DNA from: Mucilaginibacter sp.
GTDB lineage: Bacteria > Bacteroidota > Bacteroidia > Sphingobacteriales > Sphingobacteriaceae
NCBI GenBank assembly: GCA_025934475.1
Contig: JAICXZ010000121.1
Coordinates: 1-7,802, forward strand
Direction of reading: 5' to 3'
DNA length: 7,802 bases
Shown piece by piece: positions 1-6,254 of this stretch (positions within the stretch are counted from its first letter, which is position 1; each line of letters starts with the position of its first letter). The position numbers and the translations under genes are program-made. The notes beneath the pieces were generated by a model, which had not been told where the DNA came from, made no database searches, and worked only from the letters and a program-made list of their open reading frames with translations.

Positions 1-44
1 GACTCACGATTGGTAATGGATTGGGTTATTTTGAGTTGTCTCAT
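1..44 (-). CDS. rpoD: Primary sigma factor RpoD (sigma-70), N-terminal 14 codons, cut by the window edge
   Basis: The minus strand reads ATG at 44-42 followed by MRQLKITQSITNRE, then an incomplete TC- codon (probably Ser), and runs off the left edge. This closely matches the conserved start of the Bacteroidota primary sigma factor, which I recall as MRQLKI(S/T)..(I/V)TNRES, before region 1.2. RpoD directs RNA polymerase to housekeeping promoters; in this phylum it recognises TTG/TTTG and TAnnTTTG elements like those seen in this window. A GAGG at 60-57, 12 nt before the ATG, could be a weak ribosome binding site, and a TAnnTTTG promoter lies just upstream. Only about 4% of the usual ~287-residue protein is present, so the call rests on N-terminal similarity recalled from memory, but the match is distinctive. 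Confidence 0.88.
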   Translation of the reverse strand, partial: MRQLKITQSITNRE

Positions 45-87
45 CTATTTTTATTACCTCGATTCTTTTACTTTAGAAAGGAACGTG

Positions 88-121
88 CAAAGGTACAAAT
101 TTGTTGCTTAAAATATACAAC
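88..121 (-). promoter_or_regulatory. Bacteroidota-type promoter for rpoD
   Basis: On the minus strand TACCTTTG (95-88) is a perfect TAnnTTTG -7 element. A TTG (121-119) lies 23 nt upstream, at the long end of the usual -33 spacing. Transcription would start near 80-83 and leave a leader of about 38 nt before the rpoD ATG at 44. The surrounding DNA, and the rest of this gap (122-192), is strongly AT-rich. I see no clear terminator for the hydrolase gene that ends at 193, so some read-through into rpoD is possible. Confidence 0.7.
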
Positions 122-192
122 CTATTTTTTCTTTACATTAAAATTATTTATCTTGCTTCTTGGGCAATTTAAGGCCATTTTGAAGCATCTAA

Positions 193-1032
193 TTATAACT
201 CCGAAAGCCTAAAAGTTTCCTTTACACGAATTCCCCGTTCAGTTTGTTGCAATGTGCAGCACTCATTTACCGGATCGTGTTCAAAATAAAGCACTAAATC
301 TTTTTCAACAGCCTCACCTAATATAGCTTTTTTCTCATTCAAAGTCGTCAATGGGAACATATCGTAAGCCATCACATAGGGGATAGGTATGTGCCCGGTA
401 GATGGTGTCAGGTCGGCCATGTAAAGTACCTTCCGGCTTTTATAAGTTATCAGCGGCAGCATCATTGATTCGGTATGACCGGATACAAACCGTATCTTGA
501 AATCCGGCGAGAATTCAGCTTCAGCCGAAGTTTCTATCATCTTCAATTGACCACTTTCCTGGATTGGGAGAATGTTTTCCTTTAAAAAGGATGCCTTTTC
601 GCGATCATTGGGATTCACTGCCCAATCCCAATGTTTTTGATTGCTCCAATAAGTGGCATTTTTGAAAGCAGGAACTAGTTTTTCACTATTTCTTACAATC
701 GCTCCACCCACGTGATCAAAGTGCAGGTGAGTCAGGAACACATCGGTAATATCATCCCGATGAAAGCCATGTTTTGCCAATGACAAGTCAAGGGTCGCAT
801 CCCCATGCAAATAATAAAAACTGAAGAATTTATCGTCCTGCTTATCGCCAATTCCCGTGTCAATTAGAATAAGTCTGTCACCATCCTCAACTAAAAGACA
901 GCGCATGGCCCAGGTACACAGGTTATTCTCGTCGGCGGGATTGATCCTGTCCCAAATCACTTTAGGAACAACGCCGAACATAGCGCCGCCATCAAGCTTG
1001 AAAAATCCAGTATCTATTGTGTATAGCTTCAT
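193..1032 (-). CDS. Metallo-beta-lactamase-fold hydrolase (lactonase-like, substrate unknown)
   Basis: This 279-residue protein has the complete dinuclear-metal site of the MBL superfamily: the HxHxDH motif at H102, H104, D106 and H107, then H186 (SGHTE), D207 (YMADLTP) and H252 (FEHDP). The preceding strand with LILIDTGIGD (54-63) is the usual core MBL element. Arrangement and length resemble the AttM/AiiA/YtnP group of lactonases, which open acyl-homoserine lactone rings, but many members of this branch have other or unknown substrates, so activity on quorum signals is only a possibility. There is no signal peptide, so it is probably cytoplasmic. The ATG at 1032-1030 lies 72 nt after the lpdA stop, with a palindromic element filling nearly all of the gap and no Shine-Dalgarno sequence. 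No TAnnTTTG promoter is visible in the gap, so transcription probably reads through from lpdA. Confidence 0.9.
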   Translation of the reverse strand: MKLYTIDTGFFKLDGGAMFGVVPKVIWDRINPADENNLCTWAMRCLLVEDGDRLILIDTGIGDKQDDKFFSFYYLHGDATLDLSLAKHGFHRDDITDVFLTHLHFDHVGGAIVRNSEKLVPAFKNATYWSNQKHWDWAVNPNDREKASFLKENILPIQESGQLKMIETSAEAEFSPDFKIRFVSGHTESMMLPLITYKSRKVLYMADLTPSTGHIPIPYVMAYDMFPLTTLNEKKAILGEAVEKDLVLYFEHDPVNECCTLQQTERGIRVKETFRLSEL

Positions 1033-1035
1033 TTG

Positions 1036-1100
1036 AGTCCATGGACCATGGTCGATAGTCCATAGTTTAACTATGAAATATGGTCTATCGACTATGGACT
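1036..1100. repeat. 65-bp quasi-palindrome made of 7-bp units
   Basis: The left half is four contiguous heptamers: AGTCCAT (1036), GGACCAT (1043), GGTCGAT (1050), AGTCCAT (1057). A 9-nt self-complementary centre, AGTTTAACT, follows at 1064-1072. The right half is four heptamers in inverted sense: ATGAAAT (1073), ATGGTCT (1080), ATCGACT (1087), ATGGACT (1094). Symmetry is centred on 1068. The inner 7 bp (CATAGTT/AACTATG) and outer 7 bp (AGTCCAT/ATGGACT) pair perfectly, and by hand count 24 of 32 positions pair (26 with G-U). It starts 4 nt after the lpdA stop and ends 3 nt before the hydrolase ATG. It lacks the GC-rich stem and T-tract of an intrinsic terminator. It may be a dispersed palindromic repeat, a processing or stability hairpin, or a protein-binding site. 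Confidence 0.85.
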
Positions 1101-1104
1101 TAAA

Positions 1105-2493
1105 TTACAGGTGAATGCATTCCCCGTAAGCTTCCGCAGCAGCTTCCATTACTGCTTCACTCATAGTTGGGTGCGGGTGAACGGATTTGATAATCTCGTG
1201 GCCGGTAGTTTCCAGCTTGCGGGCGGTTACAATCTCGGCGATCATTTCAGTAACGTTATAGCCAATCATGTGTGCACCAAGTAATTCGCCGTATTTGGCA
1301 TCGAAAACGAGTTTTACAAAACCATCTTTGGCGCCTGCGGCTGAAGCTTTACCTGAAGCGGAGTAAGGGAACTTGCCCACTTTAATTTCATATCCGGCTT
1401 CTTTAGCAGCCTTTTCGGTATAGCCCACAGAAGCTATCTCGGGGCTGCAATAAGTACAGCCAGGTATATTGTTATAGTTTAATGGCTCAGGATTGTGGCC
1501 GGCAATTTTCTCAACGCAGATAATTCCTTCTGCCGAGGCAACGTGTGCCAAAGCCTGACCTTTCACAATATCGCCAATGGCGTATACCCCTTCAACGTTG
1601 GTGCGGTAGAAATCATCGACTACTACTTTACCACGATCGGTTTTTACGCCGTTTTCTTCCAGACCAATTCCTTCAAGGTTGGTGCTGATACCAACCGCTG
1701 AAAGCACGATTTCTGCCTCAAGGTCGACAATGCCGGATGCGGTTTTAACTTTTACTTTGCAGAGGTCGCCGCTACTGTCAACCGACTCAACATTAGAGCT
1801 GGTCATGATGTTGATGCCTTGCTTTTTGAGGATACGGGCCAATGTTTTTGACACTTCTTCATCCTCCAGCGGCACTACGTTATCCAGGAACTCGACAACA
1901 GTAACATCAGTTCCAAGTGCTTTATAGAAATAAGCGAATTCGATACCGATAGCGCCAGAGCCAACTACGATCATCGATTTTGGCTGTTTTGGCAATACCA
2001 TTGCCTGGCGATAACCAATCACTTTAACGCCGTCTTGTTTGATATTTGGCAATTCGCGCGAACGGCCGCCTGTTGCCAGGATAATATGTTTTGCGGTATA
2101 ATCTTTGGACGCACCATCAGCCCCAGTAACGGTAACGGTACCTTTTGATTTAAGCTTGCCGGCACCCATAAGTACTTCAATCTTGTTCTTTTTCATCAGG
2201 AACGCCACGCCTTTGCTCATGCCTTCGGCTACTGTACGGCTCCTTTTTATCACAGAATCAAAATCTACTTCACCTCCCGATACTTTAATGCCATAGTCGG
2301 CTGCGTGGTTAATGTATTCAAATACCTGCGCGCTTTTTAGCAATGCCTTGGTAGGTATACAACCCCAGTTAAGGCAGATACCGCCTAATGATTCCTTTTC
2401 AACTATCGCGGTTTTAAGGCCAAGCTGGGAAGCTCGTATAGCAGCTACATATCCACCCGGACCGGAGCCTATAACAATTAAATCAAAGTCCAT
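1105..2493 (-). CDS. lpdA: Dihydrolipoyl dehydrogenase (E3)
   Basis: This 462-residue flavoprotein reoxidises the dihydrolipoyl groups of the pyruvate, 2-oxoglutarate and branched-chain 2-oxo acid dehydrogenase complexes and of the glycine cleavage system, passing electrons through FAD to NAD+. Visible signatures are the FAD dinucleotide-binding GSGPGG (9-14), the redox-active disulfide C40/C45 in CLNWGCIPTK, an NAD-binding GSGAIGIEF in the middle, the second FAD motif YAIGDIVKG, and the C-terminal HPHPTMSE (439-446) with the catalytic His-Glu pair. Length is normal for the family. The ATG at 2493-2491 is preferred: the 11-codon longer reading frame would start at a TTG (2526-2524) that lies inside the -7 promoter element, while homologues start just before the FAD motif. 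No E1 or E2 gene is next to it, so this E3 may be shared by several complexes. Confidence 0.97.
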   Translation of the reverse strand: MDFDLIVIGSGPGGYVAAIRASQLGLKTAIVEKESLGGICLNWGCIPTKALLKSAQVFEYINHAADYGIKVSGGEVDFDSVIKRSRTVAEGMSKGVAFLMKKNKIEVLMGAGKLKSKGTVTVTGADGASKDYTAKHIILATGGRSRELPNIKQDGVKVIGYRQAMVLPKQPKSMIVVGSGAIGIEFAYFYKALGTDVTVVEFLDNVVPLEDEEVSKTLARILKKQGINIMTSSNVESVDSSGDLCKVKVKTASGIVDLEAEIVLSAVGISTNLEGIGLEENGVKTDRGKVVVDDFYRTNVEGVYAIGDIVKGQALAHVASAEGIICVEKIAGHNPEPLNYNNIPGCTYCSPEIASVGYTEKAAKEAGYEIKVGKFPYSASGKASAAGAKDGFVKLVFDAKYGELLGAHMIGYNVTEMIAEIVTARKLETTGHEIIKSVHPHPTMSEAVMEAAAEAYGECIHL

Positions 2494-2523
2494 AGTTATT
2501 AAATGCTTTCTTGAATTCGACGC

Positions 2524-2553
2524 CAAAGCTAAGTAAAAGGGGCGAATTGCAAA
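2524..2553 (-). promoter_or_regulatory. Promoter for lpdA
   Basis: The minus strand carries TTTG (2553-2550), an 18-nt spacer, then TAGCTTTG (2531-2524), a perfect match to the Bacteroidota TAnnTTTG -7 element at normal spacing. Transcription would start near 2516-2519, leaving a leader of about 25 nt before the lpdA ATG at 2493. No Shine-Dalgarno sequence is evident in that leader. Between this promoter and the ATTAA boxes of the receptor promoter (about 2554-2705) I see only AT-rich sequence without a gene or a clear structure. Confidence 0.75.
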
Positions 2554-2705
2554 ACATCGCTGTGTAAGGATATTTCGATAGTGGCTTTATAAAAATGACC
2601 GAAAAGTATGCGAATACAAGTTGGGTACCGATCGCAATAAAGGCTTTAATGATAACCGCTTTATAATGAATACATACTGCTAGTTAAATAATACATATAA
2701 TAGGC

Positions 2706-2750
2706 ATTAACTGTTGAAAAATCATTAATAAATATTAACACAGAATTAAC
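2706..2750. promoter_or_regulatory. Array of ATTAA boxes upstream of the receptor promoter
   Basis: ATTAAC occurs at 2706-2711, ATTAAT at 2724-2729, ATTAAC at 2734-2739 and ATTAAC at 2745-2750. The last three are spaced 10 and 11 bp apart, about one helical turn, and the array ends right before the -33 element. This could be an UP-like element, intrinsically curved DNA or a regulator site. A further ATTAAC at 2804 lies in the leader. The region is AT-rich, so part of the pattern may be chance. Confidence 0.4.
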
Positions 2751-2751
2751 A

Positions 2752-2779
2752 TTGGTCACATCGGCGTTGCATATCTTTG
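2752..2779 (+). promoter_or_regulatory. Promoter for the TonB-dependent receptor
   Basis: TTG at 2752-2754 is followed, 17 nt later, by TATCTTTG (2772-2779), a perfect TAnnTTTG -7 element. Transcription would start near 2785 and give a leader of about 38 nt. The leader just before the ATG at 2824 lacks a Shine-Dalgarno sequence and is A-rich, as is usual for strongly expressed Bacteroidota genes. Confidence 0.75.
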
Positions 2780-2823
2780 CGGCTCGTCAGTTCATTCACA
2801 ATAATTAACTTAAATCAATCCAC

Positions 2824-5800
2824 ATGAGGAAGTATTTACTACTATTTTTTCTCTTGACGGGTGCTTTGTTCTTCGCGACCGAGAACGTTTTCGCCCAGGG
2901 TGTGACAACTGCTTCTATCAACGGTACAGTTTCCGACAGTAAAGGAACGATACCGGGAGCTACCATCGTTGTTACACATGTTCCCACCGGTACAGTTTAC
3001 ACCACAGCAAGCCGCGCCGACGGCCGCTACAACTTGCCAAACTTAAGAATTGGTGGACCTTACACAGTAAAAATCAGCTTTGTAGGTTACAAAGATTTCA
3101 TCCAGGAAGGTGTTACACTTTCTATCGGCCAGGATCAGCGTATCGACGCAAAGATCCAGGAAAATGCCACTGCTTTAGCTGAGGTTGTTGTAACCGGCAC
3201 ACAAGGTAAAGTGATCAACTCATCACGTACCGGTGCCCGCGAAACTATCAACAACGCCCAGATCGTAGGTTTACCTACTATCAACCGTTCGTTGAGCGAC
3301 TTCACTAAATTGACCCCATCGGCTAACGGCCTGAGCTTTGGCGGCAGAAGCAGCTTGTTTAACAACTTAACTGTTGACGGTGCTTTGTTTAACAACTCGT
3401 TTGGTCTTTCGGGTACACTTGGTGGTCAAACAAACTCGCAGCCGATCTCATTGGACGCTATCGACCAGATCCAGGTTGACATTGCTCCTTATGACGTACG
3501 TCAGGGTAACTTTACAGGTGCTGGTATCAACACTGTAGTAAAATCGGGTACCAACACATTTAAGGGTACAGTTTATGATTATATCCGCGGTACTTCTTTA
3601 ACCGGTTATAACGCCGGCAGCACCTCGGTAGCTAAAACGCCTTTTACTTACAGGCAGACCGGTGCTAGCTTCGGCGGCCCGATCATCAAGAACAAATTGT
3701 TCTTCTTCGTATCCGGTGAGGAAGAGCGTATCAGCCAGCCTGCAACTACTTATGTTGCTACAGGCTCAGGTGCGGCAGGTTCTGTTTCACAGGCAAAAGC
3801 ATCTACACTTGATTCGCTTTCTTCATTCCTGAAATCGAAATACGGATACAATGCAGGACCATACCAGGAATACAATTTCCAAACGTTCAGCAACAAAGTA
3901 ACTGCAAAGATTGACTGGAACATTGACAGCCACAACACGTTAAGTGCTAAATATTTCTACTTAAAATCATACGGAGATCACCCGCCCAGCAACTCAGGTA
4001 TCACCAACGGTGGTGTTGGTTACGGCACAGTACGCGACGCTGGTTTGAATGCGTTGCCGTTTTATGGTTCTGGTTACCGTATCAATAATAACTTCAACAT
4101 TGGCATCGTCGAGTTGGATAGCCGTATAAGCAGCAGCTTGTCAAACAGGGCTACTTTGGGCTACTCAGCCTTGAGAGACTTCCGTTCATCTTTGGGTACT
4201 GGTGCTACTTTGCCATTTGTTGATATCGGTAACGGGGTTTACAATCCTGTAACAGGTACCGAAACTGCGGCAAGCTCCACAATGACAAGCTTTGGTTATG
4301 AGCTTTACACCGCTCAAAACTTATTGTACACTAACATTCTGCAATTCTCGGATGACTTTACTATTTATGCCGGTAAGCACGAGATCACTATTGGTACCAA
4401 CGACCAGATCCAAAGCTATAAGAATGGTTTCGCGCCAGATTATAATGGTTTGTACACCTATAATTCAGCCTATGACTTTGAAAATGGTTTGCCAGCGGCA
4501 GCCTATACTGCCCGTTATTCAGCGTTGCCTGATGGCTCATTCCCTTATGCAAAGATCAAAGCAGGTATTTACAGCGTGTATGGCCAGGATAAATTCCGTA
4601 TCAATGATAACTTCAAGTTAACTTACGGCATCCGCTTCGATTACGACAATTTCCCAACTACTTTGCAGCAAAATGCAAATGTGCCGCCTTTGACTTTCCA
4701 ACAGGGCATCCATGTGGATCCATCTGTATTGCCTAAGAACAGGATTCAGATGTCGCCGCGTGTAGGCTTTAACTGGGATGTAAAAGGCGACCAAACTACC
4801 CAGGTTCGCGGTGGAACGGGGTTGTTTGCTGGTACAGTTCCATTTGTATGGATATCTAACCAGGCTTCCAACAACGGTGTATTATTCGGCTCATATACTA
4901 TCGTAAAAGGTGCAGCAACCAACACGCCAGCTCAAAATGCGCAGCTGATTTTCAACCCGAATATCGATGCACAGCACGGTGCCGGGGGGGCAGCTAACAA
5001 ATCATATGAGTTGGATGTTGCTGATCCAAACCTGAAGTATCCTAAGATTTGGAGAACCAACCTCGCAGTGGATCAAAAATTGCCATGGGGACTTATCGGT
5101 ACTATCGAAGGTGCTTACACTAAAGACATCAACGCTATTTACCACGAAAACCTGGTGCTTTCTGATTCTTATACCACTTTGCCAGGTGCTGAGGGTCAAA
5201 TTCGTTACACTTCAAAAAATACGACGCCATCGGCTGCAAATGCTACGGCTCAAAATCCTTCTATCACAGGTCTGTATTATATGACTAATACCAACCAGGG
5301 TTATTCATATTTCATTACAGGTCAGTTGCAGAAGAGTTTCGTTGGGGGTTTCTATGCTAACATCGCTTATACCCACAGCGGATCTAAAGACGTGAACGAC
5401 GGCGGTTCTACTGCCAGCACCATTTGGAGCACACGTTATGTAGCAGGTAATCCTAATGCGGATAACCTGTCGAATAGCTCGTTCGTTCAGCCAAATCGTA
5501 TCATCGCTTCGTTGATGTATAAGAAAGATTGGCTGCAGCATGCTACTACTTCGGTAGGTTTGGTGTTCGAGATGGCCAACAACGGTGCTGTTTCTTATCT
5601 TACCAGTGGTGACCCTAACGGTGACGGCGCTACCAACGACCTGATGTATGTTCCTAAAAACGAAGGTGATATTGAGTTGGTAAAAGACTTCGCTACCGAT
5701 CCGCGTACTCCTGACCAGGAATGGCAGCAATTGAACGCATTCATTAACCAGGACAAATACCTGAAAAATCGTCGTGGTCAGTTTGCTGAAAGAAACGGTG

Positions 5801-6147
5801 TGATATTACCTTACTTCAAACGTTTCGACTTTAAAGCTATCCAGGATTTCTATGTTATGGTTGGCAAGAGCAAAAACACTATTGAAGTATCGCTTGATAT
5901 TATCAACGTAGGCAACTTGCTGAACAAGAACTGGGGATTGTACCAGGATGCATTTAATGGAAGCAACTTTGGCGGCGTGAGCATACTTAGCTATAAAGGC
6001 ATAGATGCAGCTACCGGTCATGCTACCTATTCATTCCCTTATTTGAATAAGACTAACCAAACTCCTGTTACTTCATCATTTATTAATGATTCCAGCCAAT
6101 TATCACGCTGGCAGGCACAGTTAGGTTTGCGTTATATGTTCAATTAA
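2824..6147 (+). CDS. TonB-dependent outer-membrane receptor, Oar-like, with carboxypeptidase-regulatory domain
   Basis: This 1107-residue outer-membrane protein starts with a signal peptide (residues 1 to about 25: MRK, a hydrophobic Leu/Phe core, probable cleavage after NVFAQ). A carboxypeptidase-regulatory-like beta-sandwich follows (about 30-112: INGTVSD, PGATIVV, DGRYNLPNL, VGYKDF), then LAEVVVTG (118-125), a plug domain (about 130-250, with NNLTVDGALFNNSFG and SGTNTFKGTVYDY) and a 22-strand-type barrel to the C-terminus, ending in LGLRYMFN. The plug and barrel wording (QVDIAPYDVRQGNFTGAGINTVVKSG, in parts) is typical of the Oar-like branch rather than SusC. Such receptors use TonB-ExbBD energy to import large or scarce ligands; the ligand cannot be read from the sequence. 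No SusD gene follows: the next gene is convergent purM. Codons favour AAC, ATC, GGT and CGT in many stretches, suggesting strong expression. A G7 run lies at 4984-4990. Confidence 0.93.
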   Translation: MRKYLLLFFLLTGALFFATENVFAQGVTTASINGTVSDSKGTIPGATIVVTHVPTGTVYTTASRADGRYNLPNLRIGGPYTVKISFVGYKDFIQEGVTLSIGQDQRIDAKIQENATALAEVVVTGTQGKVINSSRTGARETINNAQIVGLPTINRSLSDFTKLTPSANGLSFGGRSSLFNNLTVDGALFNNSFGLSGTLGGQTNSQPISLDAIDQIQVDIAPYDVRQGNFTGAGINTVVKSGTNTFKGTVYDYIRGTSLTGYNAGSTSVAKTPFTYRQTGASFGGPIIKNKLFFFVSGEEERISQPATTYVATGSGAAGSVSQAKASTLDSLSSFLKSKYGYNAGPYQEYNFQTFSNKVTAKIDWNIDSHNTLSAKYFYLKSYGDHPPSNSGITNGGVGYGTVRDAGLNALPFYGSGYRINNNFNIGIVELDSRISSSLSNRATLGYSALRDFRSSLGTGATLPFVDIGNGVYNPVTGTETAASSTMTSFGYELYTAQNLLYTNILQFSDDFTIYAGKHEITIGTNDQIQSYKNGFAPDYNGLYTYNSAYDFENGLPAAAYTARYSALPDGSFPYAKIKAGIYSVYGQDKFRINDNFKLTYGIRFDYDNFPTTLQQNANVPPLTFQQGIHVDPSVLPKNRIQMSPRVGFNWDVKGDQTTQVRGGTGLFAGTVPFVWISNQASNNGVLFGSYTIVKGAATNTPAQNAQLIFNPNIDAQHGAGGAANKSYELDVADPNLKYPKIWRTNLAVDQKLPWGLIGTIEGAYTKDINAIYHENLVLSDSYTTLPGAEGQIRYTSKNTTPSAANATAQNPSITGLYYMTNTNQGYSYFITGQLQKSFVGGFYANIAYTHSGSKDVNDGGSTASTIWSTRYVAGNPNADNLSNSSFVQPNRIIASLMYKKDWLQHATTSVGLVFEMANNGAVSYLTSGDPNGDGATNDLMYVPKNEGDIELVKDFATDPRTPDQEWQQLNAFINQDKYLKNRRGQFAERNGVILPYFKRFDFKAIQDFYVMVGKSKNTIEVSLDIINVGNLLNKNWGLYQDAFNGSNFGGVSILSYKGIDAATGHATYSFPYLNKTNQTPVTSSFINDSSQLSRWQAQLGLRYMFN

Positions 6148-6158
6148 TGTAACCTCAC

Positions 6159-6212
6159 CTTATAAAGCAAAAAGCCCTCAGGAATTTTCCTGAGGGCTTT
6201 TTGCTTTATAAG
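6159..6212. terminator. Bidirectional intrinsic terminator between convergent genes
   Basis: A perfect inverted repeat has 26-bp arms (6159-6184 and 6187-6212) and a 2-nt centre. Its core is GCCCTCAGGAA paired with TTCCTGAGGGC, flanked by A5 on the left and T5 on the right, so it gives a GC-rich stem plus U-tract on either strand. It lies 11 nt after the receptor stop and 42 nt after the purM stop, and can end both transcripts. The arms continue about 10 bp beyond the A/T tracts (CTTATAAAGC/GCTTTATAAG), which is longer than a minimal terminator needs. Confidence 0.95.
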
Positions 6213-6254
6213 ATTTGACAACTTTCTATATGCTCCCAAACCTATATTCTTAAA

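Noticed and set aside
21..212. 63-codon plus-strand open frame at the left edge
   Set aside because: It runs antisense across the rpoD start, its promoter and the end of the hydrolase gene, has low-complexity hydrophobic content and resembles no family.
2584..2672. GCTTTATAA occurring twice in the divergent intergenic region and again in the terminator arm
   Set aside because: Short AT-rich word with irregular spacing and no symmetry; chance is sufficient.
3355..3396. Direct repeat of TTGTTTAACAACT in the receptor gene
   Set aside because: It encodes the LFNN...VDG..LFNN segment of the plug, a family-typical protein motif, so the DNA repeat follows from coding and needs no separate explanation.
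4292..4621. 109-codon plus-strand frame inside the receptor gene
   Set aside because: Alternate-frame shadow of the receptor barrel; the receptor frame is continuous through the region, so this is not a frameshifted remnant.
5305..5730. 141-codon minus-strand open frame inside the receptor gene
   Set aside because: It is fully antisense to a well-supported 1107-residue gene and shows no recognisable domain or start signal.
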